From the NCBI GenBank assembly GCA_020916435.1, contig CM037092.1, positions 78,130,817 to 78,194,816 of the forward strand: a stretch of 64,000 nucleotides of DNA. Direction: 5' to 3'. The notes beneath the pieces were generated by a model. That model was given only the letters and a program-made list of their open reading frames with translations, was not told the DNA's origin and searched no databases. Made by a program: the position numbers and the translations under genes. Source of the DNA: Oxytropis ochrocephala. Its lineage: Eukaryota; Streptophyta; Magnoliopsida; Fabales; Fabaceae. Positions 1 to 10,980 of this stretch are shown in pieces; the first letter of the stretch is position 1, and every line of letters starts with the position of its first letter.

Positions 1-620
1 TCATTCTCTCCTACACTAAACCTAGCACACAACTCTCTCCTCTCCTTCCCTCTCCTTGGCCGAACACCCCCTCTCCTCCTCCTCCATCCATCTTTTTGTT
101 TTCCTTCACCCAAACACTATCATTTCACCTAAAATCCATTCCTCTTTCACATACTACCTCAATTCCTCACTAAAACTAAAGAATCATCATCACTTGGGTA
201 TCTTCTTCATTTGTGTTCTTGCTCTCCTTTTCTTCATAATCTAGCTTGGTCTAAGGTATACTCTAAAAACCATAGCATTATCTCCAACATTTTGGCATCA
301 AAAAACACACTTTTTTTTCCTTCATTTCGCATACTCTCATAAAAATGTGATTTGCTAGTTGTTGTTGGTGAGAGGAGCCTTAAACACTATGGACAAGCAC
401 TTAGGGAGGCTTGGGTGTTTAAGGTGCCTCTCACCCTTGAATAAATTGATTCATGTTGTTTTATGTTGATATTATGTCTTGTTGAGAAATAAAATTGTTG
501 TTTCATGTGTTATTTAGTTCGCATATCATGTTACAAATGGCTTTAATGAGATTTTGTTGTTCTTTGTTTGATGATGTTTAATCTTGTTGTTAGTATTTCA
601 TTTTAGTGTTAAATGTTATT

Positions 621-1140
621 TTAGTTGTTGATGATAGGCAAGTTGATTGTCACTAGTGCCTAGTGCACTTTTCTCAAAGTGAGAGGATTGCTCTATGTGA
701 TTCAACCTAGTTTTTTTGTTTATGTGTTCTTGTTTAGTTTTTAGTTATTGTTAGTTGTTGATGATAGGCAAGTTGATTCTCACTAGTGCCTAGTGCACTT
801 TTCTCAAAGTGAGAGGATTGCTCTATGTGATTCAACCTAGTTTTTGTGTTTATTTAAATCTTGTTTTAGTTTGCTTATTGTTAGTTGTTGATGATAGGCA
901 AGTTGATTCTCACTAGTGCCTAGTGCACTTTTCTCAAAGTGAGAGGATTGCTCTATGTGATTCAACTTAGTTTTTGTGTTTATTTAAATCTTGTTTTAGT
1001 TTACTTATTGTTAGTTGTTGATGATAGGCAAGTTGATTCTCACTTGTGCCTTGGGCACCTTGATTCAAGTGAGAAGATTGCTCTATGTGATTCAACTTGG
1101 TTTTAGTGTTTACTTACTTGCTCTTGTATTCTAGTTTTAT
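621..1140 (+). repeat. 130-bp minisatellite, four units
   Basis: TTAGTTGTTGATGATAGGCA recurs at 621, 751, 881 and 1011, an exact 130-bp period. Each unit has GTGCCTAGTGCACTTTTCTC and ends in GATTCAACCTAG-like sequence. A fifth, diverged unit follows from about 1141. Within the unit TAGTGCAC and the AAAGTGAGAGGATTGC block are the best conserved. It lies inside the giant LTR. Confidence 0.9.
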
Positions 1141-1480
1141 TATTGCCCATTGTTGATGATAAATCATATGATTCCCACTTATGCCTAGTGCATCATGTTT
1201 TAAGTGGTGAAGATGATTTTAGATGATTCAACCTTCCCCTCTTAATTTCTTAGTGAATAACAAATGAGATTGTATGTTTAGGGTTTAGGGTTCGTGAGGT
1301 ATTGCAAAGGATAGGCTTACCTTAACCTTGATGCAATTCCTCTTTGTTCATGTTATTAAGAAATCATTGCTCACATGTCATTAGTTTAATTAAGATCATT
1401 CTATGCCTATGATCAATTGTTTACTTGTTTTTGATGCTACTTAAATTGTCTTGATTTAATTGTGTGCCACTCCCTCCATG

Positions 1481-1663
1481 TGTATGACCTCCTAATGAAG
1501 ACGTAAGCCTACATGCTAGTTGTAGCATAGAGTCATTAGGGTAAATGCACTCCCCCTCACACACACGCATGTGTATGACCTCTTAATGAAGACGTAAGCC
1601 TACTTACTTGTTGTAGCATAGAGTCATTAGGGTAAATGCACTTCTCCTCACACACACGCATTT
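1481..1663 (+). repeat. 91-bp direct duplication
   Basis: TGTATGACCTC..AATGAAGACGTAAGCCTAC starts at 1481 and again at 1572, followed both times by TAGCATAGAGTCATTAGGG and a CACACACACGCAT tail. A two-unit tandem repeat within the giant LTR, with no coding role visible. Confidence 0.8.
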
Positions 1664-2954
1664 GTTTTGAGAAATTCACCTTGCATCCTTGACAATTGAA
1701 TCTTTGATTGTATCGGCATGTTTAGTCTTAGTTGATGTGTGACATATGCATGATTACTTGATTATTGAATGCGTTTGAAGTTTGTAACCAATCATTGATA
1801 ATAACTTCACCCTTTTCCCCAAAATCTTTCAAACTCTTTTCTAATTAATGCAAGTTATTAGTGACTATCACCCAAAGCCTTGGCTTGTTTGATTGTCATG
1901 AACGCTATCAAGAGTTATTAGTAATGATCACTCAAAGCCTTTGCTTGCTTGATCATTATGAAAGCTCTTCCTTTCTCCAAAACCCTTTCAAAACATTTTC
2001 ATTTTCAAATTAGAACTACGTCGCTTTGATTCCCATTTGGGATACGTAGGAGCGAGCCACGTTCTCGTCAAGCGCAACAAATAAAAATCCTTTTAGCAAC
2101 CATAAACATTAGCATTTTTCATAACAAAAAGAATCATTTTTAAACCCATTGTTGCTAGTGGCTAATCAGAACCTTTGTTGGTCTAGCCATTGGTGGCAAT
2201 GTCTTTTTCCAAAGAACAATAAGCGATGGTCACCCATAACTTTGATTAGTTTGATCATTCGTGCCAATTAATCTCTTTCGAAAACCATTTTCAAAAGATC
2301 AAATAAAAAATGAGTCGCTACTAACGGTCAATCAGAACCTTTGTTCGTCTGACTAGCGGCGGTGACTCCCATTTTTCAAGAGTACTTAGCGGTGATTATC
2401 CATAACCTTTGTTAGTTTAATCATTCCCTGAATACTCGTCCTATTTCAAAAACTCACTAAAAGGATAAAAAACAAAAACCTTTTCATGACAACCAAGAAC
2501 TACGTAGCTTTGAATTCTCCATCGCACCAGAAGATACGTAGGAGCGAGAGGCCAACTCTCGTCAAGCGCCAAAAATAAAAATTTTCATTAAGTTTTCCCA
2601 TTCATCTTCAAACAAGAAATAAATAGGCAAATCTAGGTATTTTTCAAATCAAACGTTAAAACCACACATTTAGTTAGAGGTTCCTTTTCGGTGAGAAAGG
2701 GCGTGTCTTGATGCCGATGCCTTCCTCACACGTGTCGACCCCGAACCTATATCTCTAGTTTTCAAAAGACCATCCGCCTTGTTCAAAAGACCTTTTTTCA
2801 ATGTTTTGGTCTAAAAATTAAAATATTGGTGGCGGCTTCAAAATTTTCCCACGTTGTACATTGAGAAACCCAAACCGGATTTTTTGGGGTGCAAAACCCC
2901 CAGAGCTCGGACTCGACAAGAGTCCGCTAGAAGGTTTTAGGCAACCTCCGAATT

Positions 2955-3022
2955 CCCAATTTACCGCTTTTCCCCATTTACCGCTTTTCCCAATTTACCG
3001 CTTTTCCCAATTTACTGCTTTC
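2955..3022 (+). repeat. 17-bp tandem repeat, four units
   Basis: CCCAATTTACCGCTTTT is repeated four times with single changes (2955, 2972, 2989, 3006). It sits between the end of giant LTR copy A and the presumed start of copy B. Confidence 0.9.
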
Positions 3023-3858
3023 CCGTTAATGCGACAAGTGTTAACCCCCTTTCTCAAAAGGAAAATAACAAAAAGAAAATTTGAACATTTTCTGAAGCGG
3101 ACAAAATTAGTATTGTTTCTATATCTTTATTTCCATTTCTATGAAAAGACAAATTCATATTTCTTGGCAAAATGTGAATTAAGTCCCTATTTTTGTCTCA
3201 TTTTTATTAAGGTAATTAATAATGTGTGGAAAGCAGCAATTTAGGTAATTAATAATTATTTGAGCAATAAGGTAATTAATAATGTGTAAATAGCTGCGTG
3301 AGTTGCCACTGTGCCCTTGTCATTTGGCACGTGTCTTTATTTTCAAAAAGGCCATTTATTGATCATTATTAATTTTGGCACCCAAAACATTTTCTTAATA
3401 TTTAGGAACTTTAGAAAATAAAATAGTGCATATTTTTGCATTTTGGGCATCTAAATAAAAGCAAATTAATTATTTTTGGACCAAGACCAGGTCAAGGACG
3501 TGGAATACATGTTACTCTACCAAGGGTAATTTTTGTATAATTTTAGGAAAGAAAATCCTAGTCCAAAATAATTAAAAATGCATTTTCCCCATTTTTAGTG
3601 CATAAAAACCCAAAAAAAAAAAAACATTAAATATTCCCCAATTACTAAATGACAATTTTTATTGTCTAGAATAATTAGAGGGAATATTTTATGGTGCTCA
3701 AATATATATGACACATTTTCAATAGGTGCACTATCATTTGCATGCCCAAAAATTCAAAATTCAAAATTCAAAATTCAAATAAAAGTACAAAGTGTCGTAA
3801 TAAGACAAAAGACCAAAAAGAAAGCAATTTTCCCCCCATATTTCCCCATTTTCGAATT

Positions 3859-3878
3859 CTCTCTCTCTCTCTCTCTCT
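3859..3878 (+). repeat. (CT)n microsatellite
   Basis: About ten CT dinucleotides in a row. Nearby, TCAAAAT is repeated at about 3755-3779. Simple repeats in the U3-like part of giant LTR copy B. Confidence 0.9.
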
Positions 3879-4180
3879 TCTCTCATATTTATGCCCTCTT
3901 TTGTAAATTACCCCAACCATTTACACTCACCTCTTCATAAGAAAACACAAAATTTCCTCTTTGGTAACATTCTATCTCAATTATACCCTTGACCCTATTT
4001 TTACCTCACATAAGACAAGTTTTTCACACAACCTCTCCCCCTCACTCTCACTTTTGTGTTTTCTCACTACCCATAATCCAAGTGATCTCCAATCCTAGCC
4101 CTCCATTCAAATTCAAAACCCAATCCTAGAGCACCTAGCAAAGAACAATGACCTAATTACCCCTAGACCTAAAACAACTC

Positions 4181-4188
4181 TATAAATA
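4181..4188 (+). promoter_or_regulatory. TATA box of giant LTR copy B
   Basis: TATAAATA in the context CTCTATAAATACCC is a textbook plant TATA box. The sequence from about 4210 on (CACACATAAG) would be the transcript start, and copy A in the window begins at the equivalent of about +30, so U3/R would meet here. Start site not verified. Confidence 0.65.
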
Positions 4189-5814
4189 CCCTCTCATTTC
4201 CACACATAAGAAACTTTTTTTTTCCTTTTTGCTTCTCATCTTCCTACACTCAAACCCTAGCACACAAAAACCTCTCCCCCTTCCCTCTCCAAAACCGTAG
4301 CCTCCTCCCCCTCTCCTCCATTCATTTTTTTATTTCCTTCCACCCAAACACCATCACTCCACTTCATTTGCATCCCTCTTTCACATACTCCCTCCATTTC
4401 TCATTCAAAGTTCAAACATCATCATCAAGTGGGTATTTCTTTGAAGAACATTGGAGTTTTGTTGATTTGTGTCTAGTTTCATCTTCTCATCTCACTTTCT
4501 AGCTTAGAGGTAAGGTAATCCTTAAAACCTTGCATCATATTTGATTCTTTCCTCAAAAATATAAAAAACATTCATCCTATCATCTTCATATTCTCATATT
4601 GTTGATTGTTGTTGGTGAGAAGTGTAACACCCCATTTCTACCCGGTAATTTATAATAAAAATCAGAGTATAAAAAAAAATATTTCTCATTAAATGGAGCG
4701 TTACACTCCTCTCATAAGAACAAAAGGTATCAATACATAACACCATAACAAAACGTGGGATAACTCATATCATGCAGAGGAATATAAAACTACATCTCAA
4801 AAATGGTACTCAGCAGTCTCAAATAGTAACCAATACATAAGAAGGCTCAACAATGAGCAAAACAAAACAAACTACAGTTCATAACCCACCCCCTAGGTGC
4901 TACGTATCAGAGCAGACCGACTCAGGGAATAGTGAAGGTGGTAAGCCCTCACTCATGACTACCTGTGGTAAACAACAACGGAAAGGGTGAGTCTCGAACC
5001 ATATAATAAAAGTGATAATAGGCAATATATACAGTCATAGTTCACAGCACAATCAATCATACCAATCATCACATAGTAACGTATATGTGCTCATGTGAAT
5101 GTATGCAATGTAGTTATGCATGTGGTACCGTTTGCCCTCCGGCAGTCTCATTATCAATTGAGTCCTCATGACTCTGGCCTCGGCACAGCCCTCGACCTCA
5201 CAATCGGTTATAAGCGTCGCGGCCAGCGTAGAATGTATGCATGGGACTCCATGAACACAACACAACACATTTACAATATCACCTCATACATTATTTCCCA
5301 CCTCAATATTAATCTCATTCATAGCCCCATGGCTCATGCCCCATGGCATCCTCAATCATCTCGATCCTTTACTCAACACCATTCGGTCCCGAGGACTAAT
5401 CTCATCTTGAGGACTCAACCTCACTCAAGGACCTAAAAACACCCTTTAGGACCAATCCCACTCTTAGGGACCAAATTGACACCTTTTGGACCAAACTGGC
5501 ACCTAGGGACCAAAACAGCACACACTTAGGCATAAGGCAGCACTAGGCGCCAATTCCCCCACATTCTGGCGCCCCCTGGTGCAACACAGCACTAGGCGCC
5601 AGAAACTCATCAATTTGGCGCCCCCTGTGGCAACACAGCCACTGGGCGCCACTTTCCTAGCAATCTGGCGCCCCTGCAGCGGCACGATCCTGACACAAAC
5701 CCAGACACACAAATGAGACCACGATCTGAACCACGACGCGCTTTACTGGCGCCACAAGCGGCTCTTGTTTGGCGCCCACACTTTGACCCGAGCACACACA
5801 GCACATGTAAACAG

Positions 5815-6260
5815 AAAACCACTCGAGCCAAAATACTTAAAATTGGATTTGGGCAGGTAAATACAAAATATGGCACGGTGAAATATGCCTAGAACTCTAA
5901 GTTTCACCCAAACTACCCCCTAGGCGCACACTTATAGCGCCACAGCAATGCCTTCTAGCACATCTCTCAAATGACACATGAAAAAAGAAAACCACTCGAG
6001 CCAAAATGTTTAAAAATGTTTTTGGGCAGGTGATCATAATGCAAAAGATGGCACGGGAAAATGTGCCTAGAACACTAAGTTCCACTCAACCCACCCCAAG
6101 TGCACACACGCACAATGCCTCACCGGAACATTTTTAAAATGACACCTGCAAACAGAAAACCACTCGAGCCAGAATACTTAAAATTGGATTTGGGCAGGTG
6201 AATGCAAAAGATGGCACGGGAAAATGTGCCTAGAACACTAAGTTTCACTCCCCAGGCACC
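5815..6260 (-). repeat. About 170-bp repeat, three units, in solo LTR
   Basis: AACCACTCGAGCCAAAAT followed by TTAAAATTGGATTTGGGCAG-like sequence, GATGGCACGG and TGCCTAGAAC recurs at about 5815, 5989 and 6157 (spacing about 168-174 bp). The same region and its left side are dense in GGCGCC words (at least ten between 5545 and 6440). Confidence 0.8.
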
Positions 6261-7112
6261 AAAACACCCACATTCTGGCGCCCAGTCACTGACACACCTG
6301 CACACACACACACTCCCAGCACATGAACAGTAACCCAGGCGCCAATTCCTCAGCAAAGTGGCGCCCAGAACAACAACACAACCCATGGCCTCTCTTTGCT
6401 TTCTGATGCGCGGGCGCATAATTGCTAGCCATATGGCGCCCTATACCTCAAAAACCCTCACTTCTTAATTCTTTCCAATTCTAACTACCATATATCATTC
6501 AAATTCACTCTATAATCAGTATAACACATTCAATTTCATACCATAACACTCAATCATGCGCAAAAACCAATCAAGAACATAAAACCCCCAAATTAAAGCC
6601 CTAAATCGATTTTTAGCATGCAATTTCTCAAATTTACCCAACAACAACTCAATTAACAATCAATTGACATCAAATCAAGACTCTATGACTCTATACAACC
6701 TATTATATCCTCTATTATAGAGTGAGACTCCTTTACCTTATTTTACACCGTAGAAAGCCACTTTCACGAGTCACCTACAAAACCTCAAAGAACTAGAGCC
6801 TTCTTCTCCTTCTCCTTGCTTGATGCGAAGCTCTTCTCCCTTTCTCCTAGGGTTTGCGCGCCGTTCTCTCTTCTCTCTTCTCTCCTTTCTTTCGTTTTCT
6901 TTCTTTCTTCTCACAAATGAGAGCAAATTCCTAATTTGGGTATATGTACATTGGGCCAAGCGCACCTTGGGCCCTTTTTACACCCCTTGCCCATTGATTC
7001 CACCGTCCCCTTCAATTGAAATAAAATGCTACATTATAATTTAATATAATTGAAATAGTGCAACACTTAAACAATTTAATCAATTACTTAATTAAATTAT
7101 TTAGGGTGTTAC

Positions 7113-7259
7113 GCTCAATTGGTAGTGGGAAGGTGTGGAACTTTGCATTTGAGCCCCATGTGCAAGGTTCGAATCCCACGGAAGGCAAAAATTCTACAAG
7201 GGGGGTAGAAAAGATCGTGAGGTAATAGCGCTGGGGTGGCCGCTGCGGTGGACCTAGGC
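7113..7259 (+). mobile_element. tRNA-derived SINE-like insert
   Basis: GCTCAATTGGTAGTGGG resembles a tRNA A box and GGTTCGAATCCC at about 7168 is a perfect B box, the split pol III promoter of plant SINEs. The block is bordered by TGTTAC at 7107-7112 and 7260-7265, a short direct repeat, and sits a few bases inside the end of the solo LTR. It has no clear A-rich tail and does not fold as an intact tRNA in my reading, so SINE is more likely than a tRNA gene. About 147 bp. Confidence 0.6.
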
Positions 7260-7616
7260 TGTTACAAGAAGTGTCATAAGCACTTTGACAAGCACTTAGG
7301 GAGGCTTGGGTGCTTATGATGCTTCTCACCCTTGAATGATTGTTGATTTGTGTTAATTTGATCTTGATCCTTGCATTTCATGAAATAAAATGTTGTTTTA
7401 TGGCATAATATGTTTCACATGCTTGTAGAAAAATAGGGTTTATGTTAGTTTTGTGCATTTCTTTGCCTAATCACATGAACCTTCATCAAAAATTGTAATC
7501 TAGCTTGTTTTCTTATATTACCTCACTTGCTTTCCAAAATAAATGGGTTTTGGTTATGTACTTGGGTCACATTTTGTGCATAAATAGGTTTTTATGTGTT
7601 TGCTTATAATTTTAAG

Positions 7617-8096
7617 TTGATGATAGGCAACATGACTCTCACTTGTGCCTAGTGCACATTGCTTAAAGTGATGAGGATTGCTCTATGCGATTCAACACTT
7701 TTTTTGTAGTTCATATGTTTGCTTGTCATTTTAAGTTGATGATAGGCAATATGACTCTCACTTGTGCCTAGTGCACATTGCTTAAAGTGATGAGGATTGC
7801 TCTATGTGATTCAACACTTTTTTTTGTAGTTTATATGCTTGCTTGTCATTTTAAGTTGATGATAGGCAATATGACTCTCACTTGTGCCTACTGCACATTG
7901 CTTAAAGTGATGAGGATTGCTCTATGTGATTCAACACTTTTTTTTGTAGTTCATATGTTTGCTTGTCATTTTAAGTTGATGATAGGCAATATGACTCTCA
8001 CTTGTGCCTAGTTCACCTTGCTTAAAGTGATGAGGATTGTTCTATATGATTCAATCCTTTTTAGTTTAGGTGTTGTTCAAATTGATGGTAGGCAAA
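7617..8096 (+). repeat. 120-bp minisatellite, four units
   Basis: TTGATGATAGGCAA recurs at 7617, 7737, 7857 and 7977 (exact 120-bp period), with diverged units from about 8077 and 8219. It corresponds to the 130-bp array of copy A but has a different unit length and sequence. A small open frame across it merely repeats with the array and is not a gene. Confidence 0.9.
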
Positions 8097-8869
8097 GAGA
8101 TTCTCACTTGTGCCTAGTGCACTTTGTTCTAAGTGATGAAGATTGCTCTAGGTGATTCAATCCTCCTTTTAGTTTATTAGATTGCTTATTCTTATGAATT
8201 ACTTTATAAGTTGTCTTAGTTGATGATTGGTAAAGTGACTCTCACTTGTGCCTAGTGCACCTTGATTTAAGTGAGGAGGATTACCTAGAAAGGATTCAAT
8301 CTGCTTTTTTTATAATTCTTAATGACTATAAAAATGCAAATTTAGGTTTCCTTGTGTGAATGCTTGAAGGCCAATTTGGCCTATGATGGCATTCACCTTG
8401 AAAGGTTTGTGTAGATGTAATTTAGGGTTTGTGTAGGTTTTGCAAAGGATAGGTTGTCCTAACCTTGATGCACCCTCACTTGCAATTGTGGTGTTGATTC
8501 TTAGAGTTTGTGTAGGATAGACTCACTCTAGTCTTGATGCACGTGTGTGTTCTTATTCATGTATGCTTGTTTTTGTGCTTGTCATATGATTAAGTATTGA
8601 ATTGGTACGGTGTTCACAATTTGCTTGCTTGTTTTGATGATCACATTTGTAATCCGACTTCAAAGCTCAAAACTTTTGTTACTCGTTAGTAACACCTAAA
8701 AACCATGTCGCATTCAAATTATACAACAACTTGTTACTCGTTAGTAACAGTTACAACTTCAAATCTTCTTCATAACCAAGAACACTTTCAAACATCAAAA
8801 AACCACCTCACAAACCAAAAATCAATTCGATTGCGAAAACCCCTTTGATGACCTAAAGTAAGAACCAAT

Positions 8870-9630
8870 TATCATTAATGATCACCCGTGCCGTTGCCGT
8901 TTGGTTGTCAATGATAATTTCATTTTCAAAGGGATTGGACTCTAAACCGTTGTTCTTTGGTCTTCACGAACATTCCAACCTAAATAAAATCAATTGTCAT
9001 TAATGATCACTCGCGCCGTTGCCGTTTGGTTGTTAATGATGACTTCATTTTCAAAAGAGTTAGTAGTGCGGCCACTCTAAACCGTTGTTGTTTGGTCGTC
9101 GCGAATACTCGAATCCAAAGCAAAACCGATTATCATTAATGATCACTCGCGCCGTTGCCGTTTGGTTGTTAATGATAATTTCATTTTCAAAAGAGTTAGT
9201 AGTATGACCACTCTAAACAGTTGTTGTTTGGTCATCGCGAACGCTCAATCCAATTGCGAACTCTTTTCCAAGTTATCAAAACATTCTCCCCAAATCAAAC
9301 CAACGAAACACTTTTCAAAAACGAATCTTAAAAGCATCCAAATCGAAACTAATTGTCATTGATGATCACTCACGCCGTTGCCGTTTGATTGTGGATGATG
9401 ATTTCATTCTCGTGGGAGCTAGTAGTGCGGCCACTCTAAACCGTTGTTATTTGGTCATCACAAACGCTCCCCTTCAATTGCGAAAACCTTTTCAATAATC
9501 AAAATAAAAATTGGTTGTCATCAATAGTCACTCGCGCCGTTGCCGTTTGATTGTTAGTGATGATCCCATTTTCAAAAGAGTTAGTAGTATGACCACTCTA
9601 AACCGTTGTTGTTTGGTCACCGCGAACGCT
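8870..9630 (+). repeat. Dispersed hairpin-forming repeat, five units
   Basis: Five blocks of (A/T)TCATTAATGATCACTCGCGCC then GTTGCCGTTTGGTTGTTAATGATGA-like sequence start near 8873, 8996, 9131, 9353 and 9514. From the second block on, most also share AGTTAGTAGTNNGNCCACTC and CCGTTGTTGTTTGGTC. In the third unit TTATCATTAA and TTAATGATAA are an exact inverted repeat around the GC-rich core. Copy A has similar, more diverged blocks at 1860-2460. Confidence 0.75.
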
Positions 9631-9693
9631 CAACCCCTTTGCTAAAAACTATAAAAAAGATTAAAAAACAAAAACCTTTTTCAGGACAAACAA

Positions 9694-9775
9694 GAACTAC
9701 GTAGCTTTGAATTCTCCTTCGCACCGGGAGATACGTAGGAGCGAGAGGCCAACTCTCGTCAAGCGCCAAAAATAA
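9694..9775 (+). other. Conserved ACTACGTAG/TACGTAGGAG block
   Basis: GAACTACGTAGCTTTGAATT, GATACGTAGGAGCGAGAGGC and CTCGTCAAGCGCCAAAAATA are almost identical to 2497-2580 and close to 2014-2095 in copy A. CTACGTA and TACGTAG can pair. Such blocks recur in Ogre/Tat LTRs of many plants; function unknown. Confidence 0.6.
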
Positions 9776-10088
9776 AATTTTTCATTAAGTCTTCTCCTTC
9801 CCTTTTCTATAAAGAGGCAAATTTAAATATTTTCCAAATCAACACTTAAAACCACACGTTTAATTAAAGGTTCCTTTTCGATAGAAAGGAGGTGTGGGGT
9901 GCTAATACCTTCTCCATGCCTAATCGACCCCCGAACCCAAATTTTCCGGTTTCTAAAAGGCCATTCGCTTTCCAAAAAGGTTTTCTTCAATATTTTCCTT
10001 ATAAAAAAATATTGGTGGCGACTTCATTGTTTTAAAAAGTTGTAAACGAAGAAAGATCCCCTCAGGGACTTTTTCGGGCGCAACACAT

Positions 10089-10980
10089 AGTTAGTTTCTT
10101 TTTTATAAGAGGGAAAGGAAGGAATTAACAAATCCTCCTTACTTCGATTTCATAGTGTTTGTATAGTGCTAAGGAGTAATGCTAGTGCATTACAAGGAGA
10201 ATTCATGCAAAGGGCTTCAACTTGTGTAATCTCTATCTTGTTGTTTCTCTTTTGTGATTTCTATTATATAAACATGGTTTATTCAGTTTATATTTACCTT
10301 GCAATGTCTATTGTTAGCTAAATCTCTCTTAGTTGGAATGTTCTAATCATTTAATGAGCTTTTAAGTAAGTATGATGCATGTATGTAATGTTTGTACTTT
10401 AGTTCTTGCTTGATAATATTTTCAACACTTATTTTGGGGATTGATCAACTTAGAATAAGTAGATTTGTAAGAGCAGACATGGCTTACAATTAAGAACTCA
10501 AGAACTAATATGGGTAAGTGTTTTACATAAAGGAAACTTTGTGAAAACCATGCTAAGACCTAGACCTAGGATAGTATAGTCCATAGGGTGAAACCGTGGG
10601 TACTTAAGATGCAAGAGTGAACTTATTTAAGCATGCCTAGACATAGGAAGCTTGTAATGAAACTCTGAAGAAAGTGACTGAAAGGCACATAGCTAATCTG
10701 TGACATTGGTCTTGTTTGCATCACATACTGCATCAAACACTTAAAAGTAAATTACTTGATGAAGACATTCCAACTAGTTCTTCTCATTATCAACACTTAT
10801 ACTTTGCTTTCTTATTTAACTTAGTTGTGATCACATAAACTCCAATATAATTTGTTATTTAGTTACCTTACATTTTATTACTTTGTATTGAATTTTAAAA
10901 GAGAGTTTTTCAATCTCTGTGGGTTCGATCTTTTATACTACTTGTTTTGGATTGTATATACTTGCACATGCTTTTTTCCA
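10089..10980 (+). mobile_element. Probable degraded LTR remnant
   Basis: AT-rich sequence without coding potential. Its end, with CAATCTCTGTGGGTTCGA, TTTTATACTACTTG and TATACTTGCAC, resembles the LTR 3' end at 46834-46890 (CCTTGTGGAGACGATATT, TTTATACTACTTCC, GTACACTTGC). It replaces the 5' end of the MULE, whose first recognisable codons begin about 10981. No primer site or target duplication was identified. Confidence 0.35.

Larger units (their letters stand above)
1..2895 (+). mobile_element. Giant LTR fragment, Ogre/Tat-type (copy A)
   Basis: This stretch aligns by eye, block by block, with 4238-10088: a pyrimidine-rich start, a TTAGGGAGGCTTGGGTG block, a minisatellite, hairpin-like blocks, GAACTACGTAGCTTTGA followed by GATACGTAGGAGCGAGAG, and an end with ATTGGTGGCGGCTTC. 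In plant genomes the ACTACGT/TACGTAGG pair and the TGGTGGCGAC end are typical of Ogre/Tat-type LTRs (established knowledge); the lineage call is an inference. The window begins just downstream of where copy B has its TATA box, so the U3 part is outside. The right edge (about GGGGTGCAAAA at 2890) is uncertain. No coding region is present. Confidence 0.55.
4623..7266 (-). mobile_element. Solo LTR with 5-bp target duplication
   Basis: The insert begins TGTAACACCCC and ends GGCTGTTACA, so the termini are perfect TGTAACA/TGTTACA inverted repeats. It is flanked by AGAAG at 4618-4622 and 7267-7271, and removing it restores giant LTR copy B. No primer site, polypurine tract or pol remains, so it is a solo LTR. 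Orientation is inferred as minus: AAGGGTGAGTCTCG near the left end is the complement of the GAGACTCACCCTT found near the 3' ends of the large LTRs at 54285-61756, and the right end read on minus (TGTAACACCCTAAATAATTT) resembles those LTR starts. It is probably of the same broad gypsy group. Confidence 0.85.
3039..10088 (+). mobile_element. Giant LTR, Ogre/Tat-type (copy B), interrupted
   Basis: A second copy of the repeat in 1-2895, extended upstream by an AT-rich U3-like region with a TATA box at 4181-4188. It ends near GGCGACTTC..GGGCGCAACA at about 10088. A solo LTR (4623-7266) splits it; 4571-4622 joins to 7272 when the insert is removed, matching copy A at 350-430. Its left edge is a guess (TGTTAACCCCC at 3039). 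Without the insert it would be about 4.4 kb, in the range of very long plant Tat/Ogre LTRs. It is unclear whether copies A and B are two LTRs of one element or separate insertions; no target duplication was found. Confidence 0.5.

Noticed and set aside
621..1140. Regular direct repeats that could suggest a CRISPR-like array
   Set aside because: Units are contiguous 130-bp tandem copies without unique spacers, in a plant LTR.
1278..1292. TTTAGGGTTTAGGG, a plant telomere-like motif
   Set aside because: Only two units; single short matches also occur at 8412 and 20798. Not an interstitial telomere array.
2898..3038. Possible very short interior between two giant LTRs (a complete mini-element)
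   Set aside because: No convincing primer site, purine tract or target duplication; the edges of both copies are uncertain.
5053..6419. Several minus-strand open frames in the solo LTR (up to 100 codons)
   Set aside because: Low complexity, mutually overlapping and produced by the GGCGCC-rich repeats; no domain and no relation to gag or pol.
7113..7190. Possible tRNA gene (A and B box)
   Set aside because: Acceptor stem and anticodon arm do not form in my reading, and the block sits inside an LTR; SINE fits better.
7778..8011. 77-codon open frame with internal repeat (LKVMRIALCDSTLFFVV twice)
   Set aside because: The repeat simply mirrors the 120-bp minisatellite, whose period is a multiple of three; no gene features.
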